From Pseudomonadota bacterium (GTDB lineage: Bacteria; Myxococcota_A; UBA796; GCA-2862545), in NCBI GenBank assembly GCA_947505245.1, contig CANNIZ010000010.1, positions 1-64,000 of the forward strand: a stretch of 64,000 bases of DNA. The letters are read 5' to 3'. The stretch's first letter is position 1. Each line of letters opens with the position of its first letter. A program made the translations under genes and the position numbers. Positions 49,669 through 59,012 of this stretch are shown in pieces. The notes under the pieces were generated by a model. That model saw only the letters and a program-made list of their open reading frames with translations. It had not been told where the DNA came from and searched no databases.

Positions 49669-52600
49669 TCAACCCCCTTTTGGGCTCGTAACATCGCGCA
49701 GCTCGGTGGCGACGCGCAGCAGGGTCTCCAATTCGTCGTCGACCGTGGGGGTCGGGACGAGTCGCGCGACCAGCTCCCAGGCGGCGAACACGGCGCTCGC
49801 GCCGCCTTGGACGTCAGGCGTGTGTTCGTCGCGAAATTGCTGCATCGTAAGCGTCGGAGCCAGGCGTTTGGCGACCTTCAGGGTCTGCTGCCGCTGCCGA
49901 TCGCGTGCCGATTTGGACACCGTTTTGGAGTCGTCGACGCGACCCGCATTCCCGTACAACAGCTTCCACCACCGGGCGGAATCGGCATCGGGCAGAGCGA
50001 CGGGGACGGGCTTTCGGTCGTTGACGAGCGCGCGGATCGCGCCGAAGGTCAGCGGCAGTCCATCTGGATCCACGAACCATGCCACGGGGTCCCAGGCGGG
50101 CCCGGGAGGCCCGTCGAGGGCGATGAGGCGTACCACCAGCGCGATCCGGTTCACCTGCAACTCGCGCGTGAGGAGGTCCCCTGCGGAGGCGTCGATCGCG
50201 GCGCGTTCGGCGGGTTGCAGCGTGACGGTGGTGAACGCAAGATCGACCGCGAAAGGACCCTCGACAAAGCCTGCGAGGCCGGGAACTCCGATGTCCAGCG
50301 CTCGGACGCGCGACCCGTCGACCACCACCGCGACCTCGGACCGGCCATCGGGATCGGCCAGCCACAGGCGCCCTTTCATCGGAGTGTGATCGATCGTCGC
50401 TTCGAGCGTTCCCGCGGCGATCCGGCCGGGGCGAGCGAAGCGGTTGGACGCGCGGCGCTGGCGCCCTGCAAGCTCCGTCTTGAGCGCCGCATCGCCGTCG
50501 ACGACGACAAACGCGTCCGCCAGCCGCTCCCGCGCGAGCTCGTCGAGCTGGATGTACCTGCGCGTCTCGAGGCTCCAGGCCTGGCCGGGCCGCACGGCGC
50601 GGATCTCGGGCTCACCCGCGAGCGTGTACAACGAGACACGTTGGCTGCGCGTGTCGGCGAACAGCGGGAGCTGGGCGAGGCGGGCTGCGGGCGACGAGGG
50701 ATCCATCTGGCGGACGGCGGCCCGGAGTGCGTCGGCGTCGGGGCAGCAGGCAAACAGCGCGTGTTCGAACACGTCGCGGTACACCGCGGCGGACGGGTCG
50801 GCGTCGATCATCGCGTGTAGGACGCGAAGGGCGGCGCGCTCGAGCGCGACCTCGAGGGACGCGCGACCGTCCTGAGCGAGCCCGTCCCAGCGCGGGGTCG
50901 GGGTAAAGTCGGGTGATCCGAGCCAGCCGCGCAGCGGCACGATCCTGTCCCACGCCAACGCGGTGATCAGGATGGATCGGTTGTAGATCTCCACGCGGGA
51001 TTCTGCGTCCGCGAGCCCGACCGACCCCTTGAACCCTGGAACGTCCACGGAATGCCGCCCAGGCGGCTCGGCGCCGGGTTCGCTCTGGTGCCGGGTCGCC
51101 ACCGGGTCGAGATCGACGAGGTCTTTGTACCGGGTGCGGAGTCGCTCCAGGCGCGCGCCCGAGGCGAGGAGAGGCGGCTCTCCCGCGACAAACGGCTTGC
51201 AGCGTCGGCTCACCGTGCCGATCACCCCGTCCCTCGCGTAGCGGTCGTCGAGATCGTCGCGGCTCGCGAGCCCGTCCGACCCGAACGGGAGCACCTTCAG
51301 GCCGCGTCCGGCGTCGCTCATCGCGTAACTGAGCGTGACGTCGGGGTGCCCGGCGAGAGCGTGTTCACGGACCCAGCCGAGCAGGGTGTCGCGCGCGAAC
51401 GCGTGGGCGGCGGCTGCGATCGCGGCGCACGTGGAATCCCAGGCGGGCGTCGCCGTCGCGCGGGTGAGGGCGCGATCGGGCGTGATCGAGGGGCCTGAGA
51501 CGACGACCTGCACAGAGATCGGGAACGCGACCACGATGGGGGCGAGCGGGATCCCCTCGTGCAGCGGCTGGATGTGGAGCTGCCCGCTGCTCGCGAACAA
51601 GCCCACCTCCCCGACGTGACCGTCGAGTTTGAGCGGGGCCCTCGCGATGGCGTTCTCGGCGACGGTCGCGCGGCGACGCGGCGTGTTGCCGAGCTTTCGC
51701 AGCGCCTCGCGGTGCTCCTCGACCTCGGTGGAACCGTCCGCGAGCTTGCCGACGAGGGTGATGAGTTCGACCCCGTCCGGCTCGTACAGGTACCATTCGT
51801 GGGGGGCGGGTCCGGGCTTTACGCTCACGGGCAAGCGGCGAGGAGTCGCCCCGTTCCGCGTCGCTTCGATGATCGCGTCGATCGAAACCGGCTCCCCATC
51901 GACGCGGCGGATCAATCTGAGCTTCCGCAGCCGCGTATTCGTCGCGGTGGACAACTGTTTGGGCTTGGTCCGCGACACCAGCGCGAGCCACGCGGACCGG
52001 TCGTCTCCGGGGTCGTCTCCGCTCACGGCGGCGAGGGCTTCCTCCACGAGCGATTCGAATTCGCGTGACGCGCGGGCGCCGATGCGGCGCAGCAGCTCCC
52101 CGTCACGCGGTCCGTCGAACGTGTCGTTCGGCGCGACGGCAGGCCCCCACGCGGCGACCCACGCGCCGCCGGGGCCGGGCTTTCGCGAGCCGAGCACGCG
52201 GTTCTGCCAGCGGACCTCAACGTGCTGAAGGCCGGCCTCGCTGGGGTTCTTCGGCAGCAGCACCACGCCTTCGTACTCGCCCTCGCTGGCGAACGTGCGC
52301 GTGGCGAGCGCGGCCGGCTGGATCGCGTCGGGCTGCTGGAGGAACTTCACGTGGGCCGCTCGCATCGTCGCGAGCCGGGTGGTGCCGTCGGTAGCGGCCT
52401 TCCCCAGCCACAACAACAGGACGTCCGAATGCGCCTTCGAGGTCGCGATGACGACGTCGGGGAACGGAAATCCGGGCGGTGGCGCCTCGCGGACGATTAC
52501 GGTGGGCTGCTTGTTTGCGGCGCGCGCGTCGAGGTCGGCGAACGTGAGCGCGGTGCCGTCGGTGGTGGTGACCGCCGGGCACGGGAACAACGAGGCATCG

Positions 52601-54861
52601 TGTCGAGAGACCAGCCCTGAGGCCATCGCCCACGCGAGGACCCGCGGATCGACGCGGAGCGCGCTCACGCCGATCGCGAGCCAGTGTGCGACGGCGAGCT
52701 CGTTAATGGCGGGTCCGAGGAGCTTTGGAAGCTTCGCGACGAGGTCGGTCGCGAGCCGGTCGTGCGCCCGGTTCACGTCCGCGTCAGGCACGTCGATCAC
52801 GCCAACGACGCCGGCGAACGCGAGCTGCAGGTTCAGCGTCTCGACGGGGTAGCCGTCGCGAAGGATCTCGATCACCGAGTCGCCGCGCCCAAGGCGCTGC
52901 GGCACGGCAAGTTGGCCCTTCAAGCCGGGCTGCTCGACGTCCACGACGAGCAGACCGAGGTCGTGGTTCAGCTGCGCGGGTCGGCGCGGAACGGAGAGGC
53001 GGCGCTCGCGAGCGACCTCGTCGTGGACGACGTCCGCCGAGGCACATCCGAGCCAGCGCTCGAAGCGGGTGCCGGGCGCGAGGATCAGCAGGTTCGGAAG
53101 CAGCCGCGGCGGGCAACCCTCGGGGATCGCATCGATCGCGTACCAGTCGTCCACTGCCGTGACGTCCACGAGCCCGATGCGGCGACCCTCACCGGTGCGA
53201 AACACCGGCGCGGCGAGCAGCTCGGGGTCGAGTCGGGCGCGCACCCTCGCGGCAAATTTGGAGCCGACATGTTCGGTGGTCGTGATCGCTGCGCAAAGCG
53301 CGCCGAGCGCGACCTGGCCGCGGGGACCTCCCTGTAGCGCCAGGCTCCTCAGCTCGGCGTACATGCCCTCAGTGAGCGCCGCGGTGATGCGCCTCCAGCC
53401 GGTTGAGCCCCGGTCGGCCGCCTTGAAGTCCGGGTCGGCGGTGAGCTCGCTGTCGGTCGCGATAGCGACATACATCCCGCCCACCGCGGGCAAGGTCACC
53501 CGCTCCAGGACGCGACCGCGCAGCAGTACCGTGAGTGTACAAATCGCTGCTTCGGGCTCGGTCAGGGTGACGAGCCGGATGGCGCCCTGTAACGGCCCTG
53601 CATCGATCAGCGTTTGCGGCCCGCCCAGACGCGGCACCGCGGCGACGGCGGCGTTTTCGCGTTTCCTGCCGTCCGCGCGGCGTGCGAGATCGCGCGCGAC
53701 GTCGCCGAGGCACCCTTGGACGTTGGCTTCGAGCCACGGCCCGAGCTCGGCCCCGAACACGACGTAGGGCGGATCGGCCTGTTCGTACAGGTCCGGGACC
53801 GCGGTCCACGCAGGCGCCGGCACGAGCGCCGTGAGCGCCGTGTAGGTCCAGGACCGGCCGCGAAGATCGGTGGCGCAGGGCTCGCCCGCGATCGCGCCGA
53901 GGCCGCGCGAACGGCGCCGGAGCTCGCTGATCGCGACCCGGACCAGCGCGGCGTCCGGGTTCCGTCCCGCGAGCGTGTGCAAGAGGTCGGCGACCGCGTG
54001 GTCGATCGCGGTGGTCGCCCCGGTCCACGACTCGTCCTGGACCACCGCGGATCGGGAGGCGTTCAGGCGGAGCTGCGGGTCGTCGAACCACCCGACGACC
54101 TCATAGCGGGCGGCGCTCGTTCGTTCGTCGCGCGGCATGACGACGGCGTAGTGGGCGACGACGATGCCGTGGCGAAGAATGTCGATGCGGCCGGAGCCTG
54201 TCGCCGGCACCAACCAGAGCGCGCCGGAGCGTCCAGCGTTTGGAGCCACCGCCAGCGCGCCGAGGTGAACTTCCGGTCCCTGGGCGCGTGGGAGCGGCTT
54301 CCCGTTGACGACGATCGGCACGGGGTACCAACGCGACGCGCCGCGGATCAGCCGCGTCTCGACGGGCTCCTGGAACATGAACACGAGCGCTTCGGCGATC
54401 GTGGCCTGACCGAGCTGCTCGCGGAGGTCGAAACGGACGCCGTGGAGGGGGTCAACGAGCGGCTTCGCTACCGTCTCGGTCGGGTCGGTGATCTCGATCC
54501 GGTGCGCGCCGTCGTCGTCGCCGCGGTCGATCCGCAACCAGCGCGGCTTTAGCGCGAGCGAGCTGATGGCTGCGAGGGCGAGGTGCTGCAGCATCCGGCC
54601 GTGGTCATCGTCGGGCGTCCCGAACAGGTGGTCGAACAGCGCCTCGAGCTCGTCGCGCGAGGGGGCGTCTCCCTGCCAGGCCGCGACGAAGTCGTCGGAG
54701 TCGTTGGTGACTGCGACCCGCTCCGCCTGCCCGCACCGAGCTGCGACGAGCACCTCGAGGACGTACCGGTAGGGGTCCTCGAGCTGGAATTTCTCCATCT
54801 TGTCGAGCGCGCGGCGACGGTCGACGCGGAACCGGCCCTGGCCGATGACCTCGCCGCTCAT
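49669..54861 (-). CDS. Giant 1730-residue protein with degenerate HSP90-like N-terminus
   Basis: No named family recognised. Residues 20-115 follow the HSP90-like ATPase plan (DPYRYVLEVLVAARCGQAER, then HGRMLQHLALAAISSLAL). The Asn of the N-box and the DxGxG Mg-binding loop are missing, so ATP binding is doubtful. Five similar modules of 80-90 residues start near 199, 647, 1077, 1272 and 1494. They share a pattern like K-G-x-L-x-L-A-D...V-E-I...G...V, as in LKGQLAVPQRLG, FKGSVGLADAES and MKGRLWLADPDG. No signal peptide. The ATG overlaps the upstream HSP90-like stop (ATGA), and murG follows at 2 nt. Confidence 0.8.
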   Translation of the reverse strand: MSGEVIGQGRFRVDRRRALDKMEKFQLEDPYRYVLEVLVAARCGQAERVAVTNDSDDFVAAWQGDAPSRDELEALFDHLFGTPDDDHGRMLQHLALAAISSLALKPRWLRIDRGDDDGAHRIEITDPTETVAKPLVDPLHGVRFDLREQLGQATIAEALVFMFQEPVETRLIRGASRWYPVPIVVNGKPLPRAQGPEVHLGALAVAPNAGRSGALWLVPATGSGRIDILRHGIVVAHYAVVMPRDERTSAARYEVVGWFDDPQLRLNASRSAVVQDESWTGATTAIDHAVADLLHTLAGRNPDAALVRVAISELRRRSRGLGAIAGEPCATDLRGRSWTYTALTALVPAPAWTAVPDLYEQADPPYVVFGAELGPWLEANVQGCLGDVARDLARRADGRKRENAAVAAVPRLGGPQTLIDAGPLQGAIRLVTLTEPEAAICTLTVLLRGRVLERVTLPAVGGMYVAIATDSELTADPDFKAADRGSTGWRRITAALTEGMYAELRSLALQGGPRGQVALGALCAAITTTEHVGSKFAARVRARLDPELLAAPVFRTGEGRRIGLVDVTAVDDWYAIDAIPEGCPPRLLPNLLILAPGTRFERWLGCASADVVHDEVARERRLSVPRRPAQLNHDLGLLVVDVEQPGLKGQLAVPQRLGRGDSVIEILRDGYPVETLNLQLAFAGVVGVIDVPDADVNRAHDRLATDLVAKLPKLLGPAINELAVAHWLAIGVSALRVDPRVLAWAMASGLVSRHDASLFPCPAVTTTDGTALTFADLDARAANKQPTVIVREAPPPGFPFPDVVIATSKAHSDVLLLWLGKAATDGTTRLATMRAAHVKFLQQPDAIQPAALATRTFASEGEYEGVVLLPKNPSEAGLQHVEVRWQNRVLGSRKPGPGGAWVAAWGPAVAPNDTFDGPRDGELLRRIGARASREFESLVEEALAAVSGDDPGDDRSAWLALVSRTKPKQLSTATNTRLRKLRLIRRVDGEPVSIDAIIEATRNGATPRRLPVSVKPGPAPHEWYLYEPDGVELITLVGKLADGSTEVEEHREALRKLGNTPRRRATVAENAIARAPLKLDGHVGEVGLFASSGQLHIQPLHEGIPLAPIVVAFPISVQVVVSGPSITPDRALTRATATPAWDSTCAAIAAAAHAFARDTLLGWVREHALAGHPDVTLSYAMSDAGRGLKVLPFGSDGLASRDDLDDRYARDGVIGTVSRRCKPFVAGEPPLLASGARLERLRTRYKDLVDLDPVATRHQSEPGAEPPGRHSVDVPGFKGSVGLADAESRVEIYNRSILITALAWDRIVPLRGWLGSPDFTPTPRWDGLAQDGRASLEVALERAALRVLHAMIDADPSAAVYRDVFEHALFACCPDADALRAAVRQMDPSSPAARLAQLPLFADTRSQRVSLYTLAGEPEIRAVRPGQAWSLETRRYIQLDELARERLADAFVVVDGDAALKTELAGRQRRASNRFARPGRIAAGTLEATIDHTPMKGRLWLADPDGRSEVAVVVDGSRVRALDIGVPGLAGFVEGPFAVDLAFTTVTLQPAERAAIDASAGDLLTRELQVNRIALVVRLIALDGPPGPAWDPVAWFVDPDGLPLTFGAIRALVNDRKPVPVALPDADSARWWKLLYGNAGRVDDSKTVSKSARDRQRQQTLKVAKRLAPTLTMQQFRDEHTPDVQGGASAVFAAWELVARLVPTPTVDDELETLLRVATELRDVTSPKGG

Positions 54862-56426
54862 TGAGCTTCCTGCGCGCGCTGCTGGGCGATCATCAACAAG
54901 TCTGCGAGCGGTGGCACCTTGGCTCCGCCGTCGATCGCGAGCCCGCGGGCCAACACGGGGGCGGCGAGGCGCGGTGGCAGCGCCACCAACGACTGCACGA
55001 GCGGGTGATCGACGGCGACGGCTGTGGGGCCTTCGGAGGACCTTCCCGCGACGTCGACCCGGAATGGATCAGCCGCGGTGTACCCGAGGCGGCACTCGAT
55101 CGCGCGTCCGTACAGGCGGGCGGCCACGAGCCGCGTACCGAGGAGCTCAGCCGTCGCGGCCAGCAGCGCGTCACAGTGCGGCGCGTCGGTCGCGTTGGCG
55201 ACCTGCCACCGTGCATCCACCGGTACGATCGTGACGCCGCGTCCGTTGAGGAACGCGACGTGCGCGCTGTCTTGAGCACCATGAACGACGGGGACACCCG
55301 ACGCGGCCACGGCTTCCGCGAGCGGCTCGCCGGATCGTCCGACAACGACCTCAGCGGTCGTCAACCAGCCGCCCGTCAGTCCGGTGATGCGACGCAGCGT
55401 GAGGGGCTCCCTCCCGACGGCTGGAATTATCGGCGCGTCAACGCGCCACGACCACGGCGCCTCGGGAACGATCGCGGACCACAGGCGCTGGAGGCGATCG
55501 TCGTCGCGCGCTCGCGCCGCCTGCTCAGCCTCGAGGTGGACCGCGTCTCCGAGGGCGCCGCGGGCCGTGGCCGTGAGCCTCGCGAGCAGGCGCTCGAAGG
55601 ACGCGTCCCGGATCACGTTGTCGCGGGTGAGTGTGTGCTCGAGGCGGCCGTCGTCGACGCGAAACACCACCCCGGGCAGATAGGTGGCGCCGGGCTCCTC
55701 GAGCAACGTCAGGCCGCGGTTGTAGAAGCCCGCCATCGGGGTCGCGGCGATGCCGAGCACCGCGGAGACGCCGTCTCCTTCGTCGCGTACGATCACCGGC
55801 GAGTCCACGGTGAACGGGGTGCTAATCGGCGTAGTTCCCCAGCCGCCGGGCATGCCCGTCGCGGACGTGCGAATGTCGTGCTGGACGAAGCGGCACCAGC
55901 GCTCCGCGCGGTCGCGGATCTTTGCGGCGGTCTGTGTGGCCTCGGCCGCAGACGAGCGTAGATTGAGTGTAACGGTCGTCCCCTCGAACGGATCTTCCAT
56001 GCGAAGCAACGTGTAGGACAGGTCACTCGCGAACGTGACGCGGTGCCACAGCCCGTCGCGGCCGGTGTCGACGACCGTCGTCTCAGGTCGCATCGCGAAC
56101 AGCGACACGAACCCGATGCCGAACTTCCCGATCTTTGTGAGATCCTGCTCCTTGGTCGATCGGAATTTCACGAGGAGGTACCCCTCGATCGTCGCCCGAT
56201 CCATGCCTTCGCCGTCGTCGCGCACCGCGATCGACAACACGCCGTCGCGCCACGTCATGTCCACGTCGATGCGTGTCGTGCCCGCGTCGAGGCTGTTCTG
56301 AATCAGCTCTCGGACGAACGCGTACGGGTCGTCGAACTGCTTGATCAACGACTCGATCACGCGATCAGCGGCGTCCCCCGCTACAGAGGCCTGTCGTCCT
56401 GAGCGTTGGCGACTGCGATCGTCCAC
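54858..56426 (-). CDS. HSP90-like (GHKL) ATPase
   Basis: A 522-residue protein. Its N-terminal ATP-binding domain is complete: N-box VRELIQNSLDAG (Glu40, Asn44), DDGEGMD (70-76), RSTKEQD and GKFGIGFVSLF (100-110). After about residue 200 comes an HSP90 middle-domain-like region. The C-terminal HSP90 dimerisation domain is not evident. I prefer GTG 56426 (AGGA upstream); GTG 56441 or 56360 are possible. Its stop overlaps the ATG of the giant degenerate relative, so a functional complex is likely. It is divergent from a hybrid sensor kinase. Confidence 0.85.
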   Translation of the reverse strand: MDDRSRQRSGRQASVAGDAADRVIESLIKQFDDPYAFVRELIQNSLDAGTTRIDVDMTWRDGVLSIAVRDDGEGMDRATIEGYLLVKFRSTKEQDLTKIGKFGIGFVSLFAMRPETTVVDTGRDGLWHRVTFASDLSYTLLRMEDPFEGTTVTLNLRSSAAEATQTAAKIRDRAERWCRFVQHDIRTSATGMPGGWGTTPISTPFTVDSPVIVRDEGDGVSAVLGIAATPMAGFYNRGLTLLEEPGATYLPGVVFRVDDGRLEHTLTRDNVIRDASFERLLARLTATARGALGDAVHLEAEQAARARDDDRLQRLWSAIVPEAPWSWRVDAPIIPAVGREPLTLRRITGLTGGWLTTAEVVVGRSGEPLAEAVAASGVPVVHGAQDSAHVAFLNGRGVTIVPVDARWQVANATDAPHCDALLAATAELLGTRLVAARLYGRAIECRLGYTAADPFRVDVAGRSSEGPTAVAVDHPLVQSLVALPPRLAAPVLARGLAIDGGAKVPPLADLLMIAQQRAQEAQ

Positions 56427-56469
56427 GCGGCATCCTCGCACCGCCGTGATGTAATGTCAGGGGAGACCT

Positions 56470-58173
56470 ATGATCGACGTACGCGACATGGATCAAGCGC
56501 TGCTTCGCGGCCAGCGTCGCGTGCTTGAGCTGTTGACGCGGCGCGCGCCGATTCGCGATTCGCTGACGGCGCTTTGTGACATGATCGAGGAGCGGCTTCC
56601 GCGCGCGCTGTGCTCGGTGCTGCTGCTGGACGCGGGCGCCGGCACGCTGCACCACGGCGCGGCCCCGCGACTCCCCTCGGCGTACTGCGCTGCGATCGAT
56701 GGCGTCCACATCGGGCCTCGCGTCGGGTCGTGCGGCACGGCGGCGTACGAACACCGGGTCGTAGCGGTCGAAGACATCGCGACGGATCCGCTGTGGGTGG
56801 ATTTTCGCGAGGTCGCTGCACGGCACGGCCTCGCGGCGTGTCTCTCCGTGCCGATCATCGACGCCGGCGGCGAGGTCCTCGGCACGTTCGCGATCTACCA
56901 CCACGAGGTCGGGCCGTTTCAGGACGCTGATCTCGCGCTCCTACGCGACGCGTCGAGCCTCGCGATGCTCGTGATCGCGAACGAGCGTAGAGAAGATGCC
57001 CTTCGCGTGAGTGAAGAGGCGGTGCGGCAAACGCAGAAGCTCGACAGCCTCGGGTTGCTCGCTGGCGGGATCGCGCACGACTTCAACAACCTGCTCGCGA
57101 CGATGCTGGTCAACCTCAACCTCGCGGAGTTGAAGCTCACGGGCGATTCGGCGGCCCTCCCGTTCGTCAAGAACGCCGAGGCCACGGTCCTGCACGCCGC
57201 CGAGCTCACCAAGCAGATGCTCGCGTACTCCGGTCGCGGGCGGTTCGTCGTCAAAGACGTCGACGTCTCGGTCCTCGTGGCCGAGGTCACCCAACTGCTC
57301 TCGATCACGTTCCCGAAGAACGTGACGTTACGCCTGGAGCTTGCGCCCGACTTGCCGGTCGTCGCGGCGGACGTCGCTCAGTTCCACCAGGTGCTGATGA
57401 ACCTTGTCACGAACGCGGCCGAGGCGATCGGGGGCGAGCAGGGCGTGGTGACCGTCACCACCGGCGTCGAAGATCTCGACGTCGCTGTCGCGACCACCTT
57501 CGCAGGCAGGCCGTTGCTGCCAGGTCGTTACGCAACGATGACCGTGTCCGACACCGGCTGCGGGATGGAGCCTGCCGTCCTGTCGCGGATCTTCGATCCA
57601 TTCTTTTCCACCAAGCGCGCGGGCCGTGGTCTCGGCCTGTGCGCCATGATCGGCATCCTTCGTGGGCATCGGGCGGGGCTGCAGATCGATTCGGTGCCGG
57701 GCCGGGGCTCGACGTTCAAGGTGTTCTTTCCGTCGCGCGACCGGGGCGTCGCCGCGGCTCCCCTTGAGCCTACAGACGACTCCACGATTCGTCCGGCGGG
57801 GCTCGCGCTCGTCGTCGACGACGAGCCCTCGCTGCGGCGGGGCGTCGCGGAGCTCGTCCGCGAGCTTGGTCTGGAGGTCGTGGAGGCGGAGGACGGACTC
57901 GAGGCGGTGGCGCTCGTGCGTCAACGCGGGGCAGTCCTCGCCCTCGTGCTGATGGACGTGACCATGCCGAAGATGGACGGTTGGGAGGCCTTTCAGGCGA
58001 TCCGCGCGTTTGACGCCGCGGTACCCGTGATCCTCTGCAGCGGCTACGACAAGCCCGACGCGTTCGTCGCCATCGAGGCCCAGGGGGCCGTCGGGTTTCT
58101 ACAAAAGCCATACGGACTGACGGAGCTGCGCGCTGCGTTTCGCGCGGTCGGCGCCGGTCGTCACCAAGCATAG
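56470..58173 (+). CDS. Hybrid sensor: GAF, histidine kinase and receiver
   Basis: A 567-residue cytoplasmic signalling protein. A GAF domain (about 20-165) is followed by HisKA with phospho-acceptor His203 in GGIAHDFNN. HATPase_c has N-box LVTNAAEAI, G1 VSDTGCGM and FSTKRAGRGLGL. A C-terminal receiver (about 440-560) has VVDDEPS, phospho-acceptor Asp496 in LMDVTMPKMDG, and Lys in FLQKPYG. No DNA-binding output and no adjacent response regulator, so the phosphate must move to a distant partner. The ligand of the GAF domain is unknown. It is divergent from the HSP90-like operon across 43 bp. Confidence 0.92.
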   Translation: MIDVRDMDQALLRGQRRVLELLTRRAPIRDSLTALCDMIEERLPRALCSVLLLDAGAGTLHHGAAPRLPSAYCAAIDGVHIGPRVGSCGTAAYEHRVVAVEDIATDPLWVDFREVAARHGLAACLSVPIIDAGGEVLGTFAIYHHEVGPFQDADLALLRDASSLAMLVIANERREDALRVSEEAVRQTQKLDSLGLLAGGIAHDFNNLLATMLVNLNLAELKLTGDSAALPFVKNAEATVLHAAELTKQMLAYSGRGRFVVKDVDVSVLVAEVTQLLSITFPKNVTLRLELAPDLPVVAADVAQFHQVLMNLVTNAAEAIGGEQGVVTVTTGVEDLDVAVATTFAGRPLLPGRYATMTVSDTGCGMEPAVLSRIFDPFFSTKRAGRGLGLCAMIGILRGHRAGLQIDSVPGRGSTFKVFFPSRDRGVAAAPLEPTDDSTIRPAGLALVVDDEPSLRRGVAELVRELGLEVVEAEDGLEAVALVRQRGAVLALVLMDVTMPKMDGWEAFQAIRAFDAAVPVILCSGYDKPDAFVAIEAQGAVGFLQKPYGLTELRAAFRAVGAGRHQA

Positions 58174-59012
58174 ACGAGGTTGCGGCTTCCGCGACCCGAA
58201 AGCCAGGCCTTCAGCGCCGTCACGTCGGCTCGCGAGGCAGCCCACTTTCTCTGGCGCGACACGCCAAAGGCCTGACGGGGTGCCGCGAGGACGACGCTGT
58301 GGGCGAGTGGGTCATCGACCGCCGCGTCGCGCAGGTCGATCGAGGCGCGCTCCAGGCACGCCGAGAGGATCGGCGCCGCGTGCGTCAGGTCGCGCAACTC
58401 GGCGGGACCTGCAACGCCGGGCACGAGCATCGGGCCGATAGCGCCGCGCACGATCTCCTCGACGTGGACTCCGTGACCTTCGCGAAGCAGCGCGAACGCC
58501 ACGCCCGCGTCCTGGGCTGCGAGCAGATCGAGTCGCGGTTCGAGTCGCTCGCCGGCGACCCGGATCATCTGGGCCTCGTCGCCGGTGAGCCTGTCGCTCA
58601 CGATCATCGTGTACCGCGCGATCGTCCCGGAGATCACGTCGATACGATCGATGCGAACGAGGAAGCTCACCTGGTCGCCGTCGCGGTACCGCAGCGCGAT
58701 CTCGAGCTCTCGCACGGGTGGACCGGCGATCGCCGACAGCTCGGCCAGGCGCCGGCGATGGGCCTCCCCACCAGCTCCGGCGTCCGCCCACGTCGTCAGC
58801 AGGTTCGCGGACTCGGCGTGTTCGGCCCACAGGCGCGCCCATTCGCCACCGACGGGGAGTCCGGACGCGTCGTCGACGCGCACGCGCCCGCGGTTGCCGA
58901 GGAACGGCATCAGCGCGGCAAGGCGCGCGGCCGACGGGAAGTGTTGGTTCAGGCGAAGCGCGGACAACGCGCTCGCGAACGCCGCGGTGTAGCCGTCGGC
59001 GGCGACCTCCAT
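58161..59012 (-). CDS. Unknown soluble protein, second gene of a coupled pair
   Basis: A 283-residue protein with no signal peptide. A helical N-terminal half precedes a strand-rich middle (VRELEIALRYRDGDQVSFLV, then RIDRIDVISGTIARYTMIVS). The C-terminal part is helical and ends in a basic stretch (SRQRKWAASRADVTALKAWL). The ATG at 59012 overlaps the upstream TGA (ATGA). Its 3' end overlaps the convergent hybrid-kinase gene by 13 bp. I recognise no family. Confidence 0.65.
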   Translation of the reverse strand: MEVAADGYTAAFASALSALRLNQHFPSAARLAALMPFLGNRGRVRVDDASGLPVGGEWARLWAEHAESANLLTTWADAGAGGEAHRRRLAELSAIAGPPVRELEIALRYRDGDQVSFLVRIDRIDVISGTIARYTMIVSDRLTGDEAQMIRVAGERLEPRLDLLAAQDAGVAFALLREGHGVHVEEIVRGAIGPMLVPGVAGPAELRDLTHAAPILSACLERASIDLRDAAVDDPLAHSVVLAAPRQAFGVSRQRKWAASRADVTALKAWLSGRGSRNLVYAW

